This document shows positions 51,004-61,022 of a stretch of DNA of 64,000 bases, piece by piece (position 1 is the stretch's first letter; each line of letters starts with the position of its first letter). Position numbers and translations under genes: made by a program. The notes below the pieces were generated by a model. That model was given only the letters and a program-made list of their open reading frames with translations. It was not told the origin of the DNA and searched no databases. Origin of the DNA: Ammoniphilus oxalaticus (GTDB lineage Bacteria; Bacillota; Bacilli; Aneurinibacillales; RAOX-1); contig NZ_MCHY01000008.1 in assembly GCF_003609605.1 (NCBI RefSeq), forward strand, positions 310,001-374,000, in the 5' to 3' direction.

Positions 51004-51378
51004 GTGAATAGACATCAGTATGGTAATCTCGCGGTTCAATTGAACCAGCAGCAAGTTCAGCCAAGGGTGGAACAACCGAACCGAAAAGAACCAGTTTCCC
51101 CTTATGGAATCCCGATCGATGAAAAGCTGCTATATTTATTAAGTGTAATCGTGATCGTTTGTATTTCCGGCTTTATTTTATCCCGTTATGCCTTAATTTC
51201 ACAAATGAATTATGAGGTGGAAGGGATGAAGGTAGCGATCAATGAGACACAAGAGCAAAATTCAAGTTTAAAATTAAAAGTCGATGAACTTAGCAAACGG
51301 GAGCGTATTTTAAAGATTGCTCAAGAAGAGCTGGGAATGACTTCGAATAACAGTACGGTCCGCGTTTTAAAACCATAG
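51004..51378 (+). CDS. ftsL: Cell division protein FtsL
   Basis: Protein of 124 residues. Short cytosolic tail, one membrane helix (LLYLLSVIVIVCISGFILS) and a periplasmic coiled-coil (INETQEQNSSLKLKVDELSK). It binds DivIC and DivIB at the septum. GTG at 51004 follows GGAGGAGAG at 8 bases; the ATG at 50986 overlaps that site. Position between rsmH and pbpB is standard. Confidence 0.85.
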   Translation: MNRHQYGNLAVQLNQQQVQPRVEQPNRKEPVSPYGIPIDEKLLYLLSVIVIVCISGFILSRYALISQMNYEVEGMKVAINETQEQNSSLKLKVDELSKRERILKIAQEELGMTSNNSTVRVLKP

Positions 51379-51403
51379 AGGTTTAGAGGGAGAGAGGGAA
51401 ACG

Positions 51404-53653
51404 ATGACCGAAAAAAGGATAAGAATGCGCACGGTGTTTTTAGGGGGAGCTTTCACCTTCCTCTTTTTTTTATTGTTACTGCGTGTTTTTTGGATTCAAA
51501 CAGTGAATGCCCAATGGTTACTGGAAAAAGCTCAATTGCAATGGGAACGTAACGATACGTTGCAACCAAAGCGAGGCACGATTTTTGATCGAAATGGGGA
51601 ATTGCTCGCTTATACTTCAAAAGCGTACACGGTCATTGCTAAACTGAGACCGTTAAGTAAAAAGGACGAGGATTACGTGGACCGCGCCTTTGAAGCGGCT
51701 CAGAAACTGGCTCCGATTTTAGGGATGTCGACTGATCGCATTACAAAATTGATCGAGGACGGAAAGGCGGCCAAGCGCGGTCAAGTCGAATTGCGACCAG
51801 GCGGCTGGAAAATTGATGAAGATAAAGCGGAAGAAATTGCAAAGCTTGCGATACCGGGAATCATTCTTTATCCCGAGACAAAACGCTATTATCCGAATGA
51901 TGCCTTTGCCGCGCATGTGCTCGGCTACACGGATTTAGACGATAAAGCGGTAATGGGGATCGAAAAAGTATTTGATGAACGCTTGCAAGGAACCGATGGA
52001 AAGTTGCGTGTGCTAAAGGATCAAAGAGGATTTAAACTTCCAGCTGCAGGGAGCGAGGACGATTTTATTCCTGCGCGCGATGGCGATAATATTTACCTTA
52101 CGATTGATTACCAAATTCAAAACTATGTGGAAGACGCCTTGAATAACATCACAAAGAAGTATAAGGCTAACGGAATTTCAGTGATTGTCGCGGATCCACA
52201 TTCGGGTGAGATTTTAGCGATGGCTAACCGACCTCATTTTAGTCCGAATAAGTACCAAGATATTACGAATTGGACCAATTTTGCCATTAGCAACACATTT
52301 GAACCGGGTTCGACGTTCAAGATCGTAACGTTGGCGGCCGCGATTGAAGAGGGCGCTTATCGAAACGATCTGACGTACATGTCAGGGACGTATCGTCGAG
52401 ATGCGTTGGGTCCGCCGATTCGGGACCATAACCAAGGTAAGGGTTGGGGAACAATTAGTTATTTAAGAGGGGTGCAAGAATCGAGTAACGTGCTGTTTAC
52501 GATTCTCGGTTATGAAAACTTAGGGAAAGACAAATTATACGAGTATTTACAAAAATTCGGTTTCGGTCAGCAGACGGGAATCGGATTGCCGGGCGAGGCG
52601 TCCGCAGAACTTAGAGATAAGGAACGTCTTTATCCGCGGGACGTCGCCTCGATGACATTTGGTCAAGGGGTTGTCGTTACAGCGATTCAACAAGTCGCGG
52701 CCGTTTCAGCTGTGGCCAATGGCGGGGAACTCGTTAAGCCATATGTGGTGAAGGAAATACGTGACGCGCAGACGGGTGAAGTCATTGAGCGAACCGAAAG
52801 AACTGTTAAGCGACGTGTCATTTCTGAAGAAACGGCCAAGCAGACGCGCGATATTCTGGAGTCTGTTGTAGATGAGGGGACAGGTTCTTTTTATAGAATA
52901 GAGGGTTATCATGTTGCGGGGAAAACAGGAACGGCTCAAGTTGTCGGGGCAAATGGTCGTTATCTGGCGAACAAACATATCTACTCTTTTATTGGTTTTG
53001 CCCCGAAAGACGATCCGAAATTCGTTGTTTATGTGATGGTTGACCAACCGAATGTTTCGAATTTCGGTGGTCGGGATATTGTTGCGCCGATCTTTAAACA
53101 TATTATGGAAAACAGCTTGCAATATAAAAAGGTATCGCCAGATCTTGAGGCGGAAACGATAGATGTAGAAGAAACGGATGCTATTGCTATCCCGGATTTA
53201 AGCGGTAAAACACCAGTGATCGCTGAAGAAATGTTAAAACAAGTAAAATTAAGGCTGAAAGTCGTGGGAACCGGCTCTAAAATTGTCGGTCAGTATCCGC
53301 GACCAGGTGAAGAAGTGATTGCTGGCAGTGTTCTTTATGTCATCACGGATAAAGTAGACGAGGACTATCTTCCTGATTTTACGGGCCAAACTTTGCGCGA
53401 AGTGATGGAATATAGTTCGATGATGGGCTTATCGCTAGATGTTCATGGAAAAGGGTATGTCGTTTCGCAAAATATTGAAGAAGGAACTCGAGTGAAGAGA
53501 GGAGGACAGTTGGCGGTGGAATTGAAACCGCGTTCTAACCAGCTGGAAGATGAACGGATAACAGAAGAGGAAGAGCAGCAGGAAACGGAACTAGAAGAGT
53601 CCGATGAAGCGGAAGAAGAAGTTTCAGGTGATGTTGACAATCAAGAGAGGTAG
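51404..53653 (+). CDS. pbpB: Penicillin-binding protein 2B (septal transpeptidase) with two PASTA domains
   Basis: Class B PBP of 749 residues. N-terminal membrane helix, dimerisation domain (FDRNGELLAYTS), then the transpeptidase: catalytic SxxK at GSTFKI, SxN at SSN in VQESSNVLF and KTG in AGKTGTAQV. Two PASTA domains follow from about 590 (IPDLSGKTP and LPDFTGQTL), then a very acidic tail. Cross-links septal peptidoglycan. ATG with GAGAGG. A strong terminator separates it from spoVD. Confidence 0.93.
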   Translation: MTEKRIRMRTVFLGGAFTFLFFLLLLRVFWIQTVNAQWLLEKAQLQWERNDTLQPKRGTIFDRNGELLAYTSKAYTVIAKLRPLSKKDEDYVDRAFEAAQKLAPILGMSTDRITKLIEDGKAAKRGQVELRPGGWKIDEDKAEEIAKLAIPGIILYPETKRYYPNDAFAAHVLGYTDLDDKAVMGIEKVFDERLQGTDGKLRVLKDQRGFKLPAAGSEDDFIPARDGDNIYLTIDYQIQNYVEDALNNITKKYKANGISVIVADPHSGEILAMANRPHFSPNKYQDITNWTNFAISNTFEPGSTFKIVTLAAAIEEGAYRNDLTYMSGTYRRDALGPPIRDHNQGKGWGTISYLRGVQESSNVLFTILGYENLGKDKLYEYLQKFGFGQQTGIGLPGEASAELRDKERLYPRDVASMTFGQGVVVTAIQQVAAVSAVANGGELVKPYVVKEIRDAQTGEVIERTERTVKRRVISEETAKQTRDILESVVDEGTGSFYRIEGYHVAGKTGTAQVVGANGRYLANKHIYSFIGFAPKDDPKFVVYVMVDQPNVSNFGGRDIVAPIFKHIMENSLQYKKVSPDLEAETIDVEETDAIAIPDLSGKTPVIAEEMLKQVKLRLKVVGTGSKIVGQYPRPGEEVIAGSVLYVITDKVDEDYLPDFTGQTLREVMEYSSMMGLSLDVHGKGYVVSQNIEEGTRVKRGGQLAVELKPRSNQLEDERITEEEEQQETELEESDEAEEEVSGDVDNQER

Positions 53654-53688
53654 AGCGTCTAAGACGTTCTATCTCTCTTCTTTTTTTC
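53645..53688 (+). terminator. Terminator between pbpB and spoVD
   Basis: Fifteen-bp stem GAGAGGTAGAGCGTC / GACGTTCTATCTCTC (two G-U pairs), then TTCTTTTTTT. The vegetative transcript should largely stop here. Confidence 0.85.
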
Positions 53689-53759
53689 ATAGTGATTTAA
53701 AGGAGACAAGTTTAACTGAATTTTTAAAAGAAGATCATGTTGGGAATGGAGGGTAAAGG

Positions 53760-55691
53760 GTGAGGGTATCTAATGTAACCGTTCGTCGCCGAATTTTTAT
53801 CGCGCTTATGATCGGGATTGTTCTATATTGCTTACTTATTTTGAGATTAGGTTATGTACAAGTTATCAAAGGACCTTGGTTGATGAGCAAAGCCGATGAT
53901 TTATGGAATCGAGAAATTCCCGTTGAAGCGAAGCGCGGCATTATTTACGATCGCAATGGGGAAGAGATGGCTTATAACATTAGTGTTCCGACCGTGATGG
54001 CGATACCGGTGCAAATTAAAGATAAACCAGCCGCGGCAAAACAATTAGCGAAAGTTTTAGGCGTGAGCGAGCAGGAAATATTTAGAAAAATTAGCGAGCG
54101 ACAATCCATGGTTCGCGTCCCTGGCGGTTGGAAAATTAGTGAAGAAAAGGCGAAGCAGGTGATAGATTTAAAAATTCCTGGAATTCGAATTGCGGATGAC
54201 AGTAAGAGATTTTATCCGCGGGGCGCGTTTGCTTCACATATCTTAGGGTTTACAACAATTGACAATCAAGGGCTAACCGGTGTTGAAAAAGTGTATGATG
54301 AGCGTCTTAAAGGTCGTAAAGGATCGGTTAATATGTATACGGACGCAAAAGGAAACTTGATGCCAGGCGAGACAGAAAAATTCACATCTCCCCAGGACGG
54401 GCTTAATCTTTTTTTAACAATTGACGCAAATGTGCAAGCCATCATTGAACGCGAGTTGGATCAAGCGTTCGCGGTGTACGATCCGGACGATGCGCTTGTC
54501 ATTGCGATGGATCCTAAAACAGGCGAAATTCTTGGGATGGCGAGTCGACCTAATTATGACCCGGAATCATTTCGTGATTATCCAACCGAAATTTATAATC
54601 GGAATTTACCGATCTGGAAAACGTATGAGCCTGGTTCAACTTTTAAAATAATTACGTTAGCGGCGGCAATAGAGGAAGGGAAAGTCAATTTAGATAAGGA
54701 AAACTTTAGCGATCCGGGCTTTGTTAATGTTGCGGGAGCGAGGCTTCGCTGCTGGAAGCCAGGCGGGCATGGTCAACAAACCTTTTTAGAGGTGGTAGAA
54801 AATTCGTGTAACCCCGGATTTGTGGCTTTAGGACAACGACTAGGCAAGGACACCTTGTTTTCTTATATACATAAATTCGGCTTTGGGGAACGAACGGGGA
54901 TCGATTTAATCGGGGAGGAAAATGGGGTCATGTTCAAAATGGAGCGGGTCGGTCCTGTTGAATTGGCGACAACTTCCTTTGGGCAGGGTGTATCGGTCAC
55001 ACCGATTCAGCAAGTTGCGGCCGTTTCTGCCGCAGTCAATGGCGGTAAATTAATTAAACCTCATTTGGCAAAAGAATGGCGTCATCCGTTAACAGATGAA
55101 GTGGTCGATAAAGTGGAGCCAAAGACGGTCAGACAAGTGATTAGCGAGGAAACGTCTAATCAGGTCCGTTACGCTTTGGAAGCTGTTGTAGCGAATGGAA
55201 CAGGGCGTAACGCCTACATCGATGGTTACAGAGTGGGCGGAAAAACAGGGACGGCGCAAAAAGTCGAAAACGGTGTTTATTCGAAAAGTAAGCATATCGT
55301 GTCCTTCATTGGCGTCGCGCCAGCGGATGATCCGCAACTCGTTGTCTATGCAGCCGTTGATAATCCGAAGGGAGTGCGTCAGTTCGGCGGAACGATCGCG
55401 GCCCCGATTGTGCGTAATGTAATGGATTCATCTCTTCACCATTTGAAAATTGACAAAAGAGAAGATCAGATGCCAAAAGAGTATGTGTATCCTGATAAAA
55501 AGCTAGTAGAGGTACCCAACTTGATCGGAATGGAAAAAGAGCGCTTGCAATCCCAGTATTACTCTATCCCATTAGAAGTAGAAGGAAATGGCGATGTTGT
55601 CACGTACCAATCGCCAAAACCTGGCGTAAATATCGAGGAAGGTAAAACGATTCGGATTTATTTGGGTGACAAAAAGATTCAGACCGATTAA
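53760..55691 (+). CDS. spoVD: Stage V sporulation protein D (sporulation-specific PBP)
   Basis: Class B PBP of 643 residues. Membrane helix at the start, SxxK at EPGSTFKI, SxN at ENSCNPGF, KTG at GGKTGTAQK, and one PASTA domain at VEVPNLIGMEKERL. SpoVD cross-links the spore cortex with SpoVE. The GTG start follows GGAGGGTAAAGG. The preceding terminator suggests its own sporulation promoter, which was not located. Confidence 0.9.
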   Translation: MRVSNVTVRRRIFIALMIGIVLYCLLILRLGYVQVIKGPWLMSKADDLWNREIPVEAKRGIIYDRNGEEMAYNISVPTVMAIPVQIKDKPAAAKQLAKVLGVSEQEIFRKISERQSMVRVPGGWKISEEKAKQVIDLKIPGIRIADDSKRFYPRGAFASHILGFTTIDNQGLTGVEKVYDERLKGRKGSVNMYTDAKGNLMPGETEKFTSPQDGLNLFLTIDANVQAIIERELDQAFAVYDPDDALVIAMDPKTGEILGMASRPNYDPESFRDYPTEIYNRNLPIWKTYEPGSTFKIITLAAAIEEGKVNLDKENFSDPGFVNVAGARLRCWKPGGHGQQTFLEVVENSCNPGFVALGQRLGKDTLFSYIHKFGFGERTGIDLIGEENGVMFKMERVGPVELATTSFGQGVSVTPIQQVAAVSAAVNGGKLIKPHLAKEWRHPLTDEVVDKVEPKTVRQVISEETSNQVRYALEAVVANGTGRNAYIDGYRVGGKTGTAQKVENGVYSKSKHIVSFIGVAPADDPQLVVYAAVDNPKGVRQFGGTIAAPIVRNVMDSSLHHLKIDKREDQMPKEYVYPDKKLVEVPNLIGMEKERLQSQYYSIPLEVEGNGDVVTYQSPKPGVNIEEGKTIRIYLGDKKIQTD

Positions 55692-55714
55692 AATGGTAAA
55701 GGTTAAGCTGTTAA

Positions 55715-55843
55715 GCTGAATTCAGCGGGGATGCGCCAGTTGGCTGAGTTCGGCTAAAGCCCACGGCGGATTTTATCCTGTTTTAGGAGCCCTTTTTTCG
55801 AGTTCATTCGGAAAAAATCGGAAAACTTACGCCGAAGGCGTAA
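55715..55843 (+). promoter_or_regulatory. Structured leader upstream of murE
   Basis: Palindrome GCTGAATTCAGC at 55715-55726 and hairpin TTACGCC-gaa-GGCGTAA at 55827-55843, with a short T-run near 55790. The last hairpin is ten bases before the ribosome site. No ORF is present. Confidence 0.4.
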
Positions 55844-55865
55844 TAGATCAATGGGGGTATCTATT

Positions 55866-57347
55866 ATGAAGTTGAGGGAACTTCTGAGTTCGCTTATAAA
55901 TTATCAAACAGAAGCAGATCTTGATCTTGAGATTACAGGGATTGAGACCGATTCGAGGAAAGTAAAGCCGGGCTATCTCTTTGTCGCTTTGCGAGGGTTT
56001 ACGGTGGACGGTCATGATTACATACAACAGGCGCGGATGAATGGAGCCGTTGCCTTTGTTACGGAACGGAAGATTGAAGGTCAGGCGTCTTTTATTATCG
56101 TTCCGGATACCAAAAAAGCGCTCGCTGTTTTGGCAGATGCCATTTACCTTCGTCCAACAAGTCGGCTAAATCTAATTGGCATTACAGGAACGAATGGAAA
56201 GACAACGATTACGCATCTCGTGGAAAAGATCATGAATGACGCTGGGAAATTGACAGGGATTATCGGCACAATTGAAATGCGGGTGGGGCAATATCGAGAA
56301 GAAGTTAAAAATACGACGCCAGAATCGTTGCAATTACAAAGATTGTTTTCGCTCATGTTAGAGCATGAGGCATCGCATGCTTGTATTGAAGTGTCTTCGC
56401 ACGCCTTACAAATGGGGCGGGTCTGGGGATGCGATTTTAAGACGGCGATCTTTACGAACTTGTCGCAAGATCATCTCGATTACCATGAAACAATGGAAAA
56501 TTATCTGCAGGCAAAGGCGCTCCTTTTCGCTCAATTAGGAAGTGGTTATCAACGGGACAATCGAAAAATTGCAATTTTAAATAAAGATGATCAAAAATAT
56601 GATGCGCTGTATAAAGTGACCGCAGCGGAAGTGATCACGTACGGTATTGAAAATGAGGCGGATGTGCGGGCTACAAACATTGAAATTGGGGCGACAGGCA
56701 CTCGTTTCACGCTTAATACGTTCAAAGGCGCTGTTTCAATATCTATGAAATTAGTCGGTATGTTCAGCGTGTATAACGTATTGGCGGCGACTGCAGCCTG
56801 TTTGGTTGAAGGCGTATCTTTGTCATCGATTAAAGTAAGCATCGAGGCGATTAGCGGGGTGCCTGGCCGATTTGAACCCGTGCTCGAAGGGCAAGCGTTT
56901 GCCGCGATCGTCGACTATGCTCACACTCCCGATAGTTTAGAAAACGTATTGAAGACCGTCCGTGAAATTACGGCGGGAAAAGTCTATTGTATTGTTGGCT
57001 GCGGCGGCGATCGAGATCGCGGCAAACGTCCATTAATGGCTCAAATCGCGGCAACTTATGCGGATACAGCGATTTATACATCAGACAACCCAAGATCAGA
57101 AGATCCGAAGCGAATTTTGGAAGATATGGTTCAGGGATTGACGGACGAAACGTATCAATCAGCGACCTATCATTGTATTTTAGATCGAAAAGAGGCGATT
57201 GAATTCGCGGTTTCGAAAGCGAAATCGGGAGACGCCGTGCTGATTGCGGGCAAAGGGCATGAAACTTATCAAATAATTAAAGATCAAGTCCTGCCGTTCG
57301 ACGATAAACAAGTTGTTGCTGTTGCCATCAGAAAAAGAATGGAGTAA
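55866..57347 (+). CDS. murE: UDP-N-acetylmuramyl-tripeptide synthetase MurE
   Basis: Mur ligase of 493 residues adding meso-diaminopimelate to UDP-MurNAc-L-Ala-D-Glu. ATP loop ITGTNGKTT (about residue 110) and the DAP-specific DNPRSEDP. GGGGG lies 8 bases before the ATG at 55866; the ATG at 55851 overlaps it. Part of the murE-mraY-murD-spoVE-murG run. Confidence 0.94.
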   Translation: MKLRELLSSLINYQTEADLDLEITGIETDSRKVKPGYLFVALRGFTVDGHDYIQQARMNGAVAFVTERKIEGQASFIIVPDTKKALAVLADAIYLRPTSRLNLIGITGTNGKTTITHLVEKIMNDAGKLTGIIGTIEMRVGQYREEVKNTTPESLQLQRLFSLMLEHEASHACIEVSSHALQMGRVWGCDFKTAIFTNLSQDHLDYHETMENYLQAKALLFAQLGSGYQRDNRKIAILNKDDQKYDALYKVTAAEVITYGIENEADVRATNIEIGATGTRFTLNTFKGAVSISMKLVGMFSVYNVLAATAACLVEGVSLSSIKVSIEAISGVPGRFEPVLEGQAFAAIVDYAHTPDSLENVLKTVREITAGKVYCIVGCGGDRDRGKRPLMAQIAATYADTAIYTSDNPRSEDPKRILEDMVQGLTDETYQSATYHCILDRKEAIEFAVSKAKSGDAVLIAGKGHETYQIIKDQVLPFDDKQVVAVAIRKRME

Positions 57348-57451
57348 CATAGAAAAGATATGTAACGGAGGCATTCTTTGGAGGGCGGAAACACGCTGCA
57401 AGGAAATCCTTCGAGTGGTTGGAATGTATAAAGAGGAAGGAGGTTTGGGGG

Positions 57452-58414
57452 ATGCCAATTCGAGTTTTACTATTTGCCATAGCTGTAGCATTTTTAATTG
57501 CTGTACTACTAGGCCCCCTATTCATCCCTTTCTTAAGAAAGCTCAAGTTTGGTCAGAGCATCCGAGAGGAAGGGCCGAAATCGCATCACAAGAAAGCCGG
57601 TACGCCAACCATGGGCGGAATTATTATCATGTTAGCTTTGACGGTAACGGTGTTTAAATTTGCCAATTCCTCCCCGGAACTATTTTTGCTTATGTTCTTA
57701 ACGCTTGGGTACGGTTTAATCGGTTTTCTTGATGATTTTATAAAAATTTCTTTTAAGAGAAATTTAGGTTTGACGGCCAAACAGAAGCTTTTCGGTCAGC
57801 TTTTAATTGCGGTCATTCTTTACTACGTTTTGCTGCAATATCACTTTGACACTAAAATTTATGTGCCGGGAACTTCGTGGGGCATTGAACTTGGTTGGGC
57901 ATACTTACCATTTTTGATGTTTATTACATTGGGTTCAACCAATGGTGTTAACTTAACCGATGGGCTCGATGGCCTGTTGGCTGGCACAAGCGCGATCGCC
58001 TTTAGCGCATATGCGATCATCGCCTGGATGTCAAGTCAGATGAACGTCGCTATTTTTTGCGCGGCAGTCGTTGGGGCTGTGCTTGGTTTCCTTGTCTTTA
58101 ACGCCCATCCCGCAAAAGTTTTTATGGGGGATACTGGATCGCTAGCCTTAGGTGGCGCCCTTGCCGCTGTTGCCATCTTAACGAAGACAGAGCTGTTGTT
58201 AGCGATCATTGGCGGGGTGTTTGTATTAGAAACGCTATCCGTGCTTATCCAAGTCATCTCTTTTAAGACGAGAGGCAAGCGAATATTTAGAATGAGCCCG
58301 CTCCATCACCATTTTGAATTGGGCGGTTGGTCTGAGTGGCGGGTCGTCGTTACATTCTGGTTGACTGGATTGATATTTGCGGGGATTGCCGTGTATATTG
58401 AGGTGTTGCAATAA
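57452..58414 (+). CDS. mraY: Phospho-N-acetylmuramoyl-pentapeptide transferase MraY
   Basis: Membrane enzyme of 320 residues that transfers phospho-MurNAc-pentapeptide to undecaprenyl phosphate (lipid I). Motifs [33 protein letters not shown] and PLHHHFE. About ten membrane helices. ATG at 57452 follows AAGGAGG; the longer frame starts inside the site. Stop overlaps the murD start (TAATG). Confidence 0.95.
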   Translation: MPIRVLLFAIAVAFLIAVLLGPLFIPFLRKLKFGQSIREEGPKSHHKKAGTPTMGGIIIMLALTVTVFKFANSSPELFLLMFLTLGYGLIGFLDDFIKISFKRNLGLTAKQKLFGQLLIAVILYYVLLQYHFDTKIYVPGTSWGIELGWAYLPFLMFITLGSTNGVNLTDGLDGLLAGTSAIAFSAYAIIAWMSSQMNVAIFCAAVVGAVLGFLVFNAHPAKVFMGDTGSLALGGALAAVAILTKTELLLAIIGGVFVLETLSVLIQVISFKTRGKRIFRMSPLHHHFELGGWSEWRVVVTFWLTGLIFAGIAVYIEVLQ

Positions 58415-59805
58415 TGGGGAAGCAATTTCAAACCGATTGGTTTCAGGGGAAAAAAATCGTTGTGTTAGGGTTAGCGAGAAGTGGTTTGGCCGTGTCCAAG
58501 CTGCTTCTTCGTTTTGGAGCAAAAGTAACCGTAAATGATCAAAAGGCGGAACAAGAATTAGCGGGGGTTGATGAATTAAAACAGTTAGGAATCGCTGTTA
58601 TTACAGGAGGGCATCCTGAGGATCTTATCGATGTCAACGTAGATCTCGTGGTCAAAAACCCTGGGATTCCTTACACGAGCTTGCCGATTCAACAAGCGCA
58701 ACAGCTCGGAATTCCTGTTGTAACGGAAATTGAACTTGCTTATGCTTGGAGCAAAGCGCCGCTCGTTGCGATTACGGGTTCGAATGGCAAGACAACGACA
58801 ACGACGTTAGTCGGAGAAATATTACAAGCGGCCAACAAACGGCCGATTGTGGCGGGCAATATTGGGACCGTGCTTTGCGAACAGGCGGTAGCGGCGGAAA
58901 CAGACAATATACTCGTAGCGGAATTAAGCAGTTTTCAATTGAAAGGAACGATTCATTTTCGCCCGCGGATTGCTTGTTTACTAAACGTTACACCGGCCCA
59001 TTTGGATTACCACGGCAGCTGGGAGGATTATCTCCAATCGAAAGCAAAAGTGTTCGCTAACCTAGGCCCAAGTGATTTTGCCGTCCTGAATGCTGACAGT
59101 AAGGAATGCATTGAAATCGCTAAGCGAATTACGTGCGAGATCGTGTGGTTTAGTAAAACTCAAGCGATGAGCTTGGGAGCCTATGTAAAAGAAGAAGTCG
59201 TCTATTTTCAAGATCAGAGTGGACGCGCGCAGTCAGTGATTGCTACAGGAGAGGTCGCAATGCCCGGCGCTCATAATTTAGAAAATGCCTTAGCCGCGGT
59301 AGCGATCTGCGGTCTATTAGGGGCTTCATCCGAATCGATGCGCCAAACACTTGCTACATTTCAGGGGGTAGAACATCGTTTAGAGTTTGTGACCGAAATT
59401 AGCGGGATTAAGTTTTATAATAATTCGAAGGCTACGAACTCAGAAGCAACTGTAAAAGCTTTGGAGGCTTTTCGCGAGCCGATTGTTTTAATTGCGGGTG
59501 GATTGGATCGCGGCGTCGATTTTATGGAATTGGTTCCATTTATAAAGCAAAATGTGAAAGCGATCGTAAGTTACGGGCAAACGAAACAGCATTTTGTGAC
59601 CGTCGGAAAAAAGGCGGGCCTTAGTCAACTATCGGTCGTTGATAACGTCGGTGACGCTGTAGCTGAAGCAAACCGATTCGCTGTTTCCGGGGATGTCGTG
59701 CTACTATCCCCTTCCTGCGCCAGCTGGGATATGTACGGCTCCTTTGAAGAAAGGGGAAGCATTTTTAAAAACTCCGTGCATAAGCTTAAAACAAGCCTAC
59801 ATTGA
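58414..59805 (+). CDS. murD: UDP-N-acetylmuramoylalanine-D-glutamate ligase MurD
   Basis: Mur ligase of 463 residues. N-terminal nucleotide-sugar domain (VVLGLARSGLAVSKLL), ATP loop ITGSNGKTTT, the HLDYHGSWEDY segment, and C-terminal YNNSKATN and SPSCASWDMYGSFEERG. Adds D-glutamate to UDP-MurNAc-L-alanine. One-base overlap with mraY. Confidence 0.95.
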   Translation: MGKQFQTDWFQGKKIVVLGLARSGLAVSKLLLRFGAKVTVNDQKAEQELAGVDELKQLGIAVITGGHPEDLIDVNVDLVVKNPGIPYTSLPIQQAQQLGIPVVTEIELAYAWSKAPLVAITGSNGKTTTTTLVGEILQAANKRPIVAGNIGTVLCEQAVAAETDNILVAELSSFQLKGTIHFRPRIACLLNVTPAHLDYHGSWEDYLQSKAKVFANLGPSDFAVLNADSKECIEIAKRITCEIVWFSKTQAMSLGAYVKEEVVYFQDQSGRAQSVIATGEVAMPGAHNLENALAAVAICGLLGASSESMRQTLATFQGVEHRLEFVTEISGIKFYNNSKATNSEATVKALEAFREPIVLIAGGLDRGVDFMELVPFIKQNVKAIVSYGQTKQHFVTVGKKAGLSQLSVVDNVGDAVAEANRFAVSGDVVLLSPSCASWDMYGSFEERGSIFKNSVHKLKTSLH

Positions 59806-59896
59806 CGGAGGCTAGGCTTCTGCAGTAAAGACTTAGGACACCAGCGCCTCTCACTGTCAATGTCGGTAAATTTTAGGCGATGTTGAGGTGGCTGCA

Positions 59897-60985
59897 GTGG
59901 CAAAAGCAAGATCTACGCCCGATTTTATTATTATTTTTTCCACATTGATTTTATTGGTCATCGGAGTGGTGATGGTTTACAGTTCAAGTTCAATCGTAGC
60001 GTTGAACAAAGGAGATGCGCTGTTTTTTACGAAGCGCCAACTCATCTTTGCCATCTTAGGCGTAATTGCGATGTTCTGTACGATGAATGTGGATTATTGG
60101 GTTTGGAAACGATGGGCGAAGGTAGGGTTGTTGACCTGCTTTGGAATGCTCGTGATCGTTCTGATTATCGGTAAAGAGGTAAACGGAGCGAAAAGTTGGC
60201 TCGGCGTGGGAGCGTTTGGTATTCAACCGGCCGAGTTTACCAAATTGGGACTCACCGTTTTTTTGGCGAAATGGCTGTCAGAAAATCAAAGGAAGATCAC
60301 CTCTTTTAGCAAAGGCTTAGCCCCTACGTTAGGGATCTCAGGTCTTGCCTTCGCATTGATTATGCTGCAACCTGATTTGGGAACAGGTACAGTGTTAATG
60401 GGCACCGCTGTGTTGATGATCTTCGTGGCAGGCTGTCGAATTCAACACTTATTCGGTCTCGGGATGGTCGGCCTGATTGGTTTTGCGGGCTTAATTATGG
60501 CTGCGCCTTATCGGATTAAAAGAATTACTTCTTTCATGGATCCCTGGCAAGATCCACTTGGCTCTGGTTATCAAATTATTCAATCGTTGTATGCGATTGG
60601 ACCCGGCGGGATTTTGGGGTTAGGTTTAGGGATGAGCCGACAGAAGTATTACTATCTCCCCGAACCGTATAATGACTTTATTTTCTCGATCATTGCCGAG
60701 GAACTAGGCTTTATTGGCGGCGCGCTTGTCTTGTTTTTATTTTTGCTTATTTTGTGGAGAGGGATGCGCGTGGCAATTACGGCCCCTGACCAATTTGGCA
60801 GCTTGCTTGCTGTCGGCATTGTAGGGATGATCGCAATCCAAGTCATTATTAATGTTGGGGTTGTAACAGGCGCATTTCCTGTTACGGGAATTACGCTTCC
60901 TTTTTTAAGTTACGGGGGTTCTTCTCTGACTTTAATTTTAACGGGAATGGGTATTCTGTTGAACATTTCCAGATTTGCTCGATAG
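59897..60985 (+). CDS. spoVE: SEDS-family glycosyltransferase SpoVE (FtsW-like)
   Basis: Polytopic membrane protein of 362 residues, about ten helices. VYSSSSIVAL near the start, GVGAFGIQPAEFTKLGL and the C-terminal GITLPFLSYGGSSL. SEDS proteins polymerise lipid II; SpoVE works with SpoVD on the cortex, and its place between murD and murG is that of B. subtilis spoVE. GTG at 59897 has GAGGTG at 6 bases. FtsW cannot be ruled out from sequence alone. Confidence 0.85.
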   Translation: MAKARSTPDFIIIFSTLILLVIGVVMVYSSSSIVALNKGDALFFTKRQLIFAILGVIAMFCTMNVDYWVWKRWAKVGLLTCFGMLVIVLIIGKEVNGAKSWLGVGAFGIQPAEFTKLGLTVFLAKWLSENQRKITSFSKGLAPTLGISGLAFALIMLQPDLGTGTVLMGTAVLMIFVAGCRIQHLFGLGMVGLIGFAGLIMAAPYRIKRITSFMDPWQDPLGSGYQIIQSLYAIGPGGILGLGLGMSRQKYYYLPEPYNDFIFSIIAEELGFIGGALVLFLFLLILWRGMRVAITAPDQFGSLLAVGIVGMIAIQVIINVGVVTGAFPVTGITLPFLSYGGSSLTLILTGMGILLNISRFAR

Positions 60986-61022
60986 CAACATGATTTTAGA
61001 CTTAAATAAGTGGTGATAGATA

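Noticed and set aside
57313-57657. 114-residue frame overlapping the murE end and mraY start
   Set aside because: Out of frame with mraY, cysteine-rich noise sequence; mraY motifs are unambiguous.
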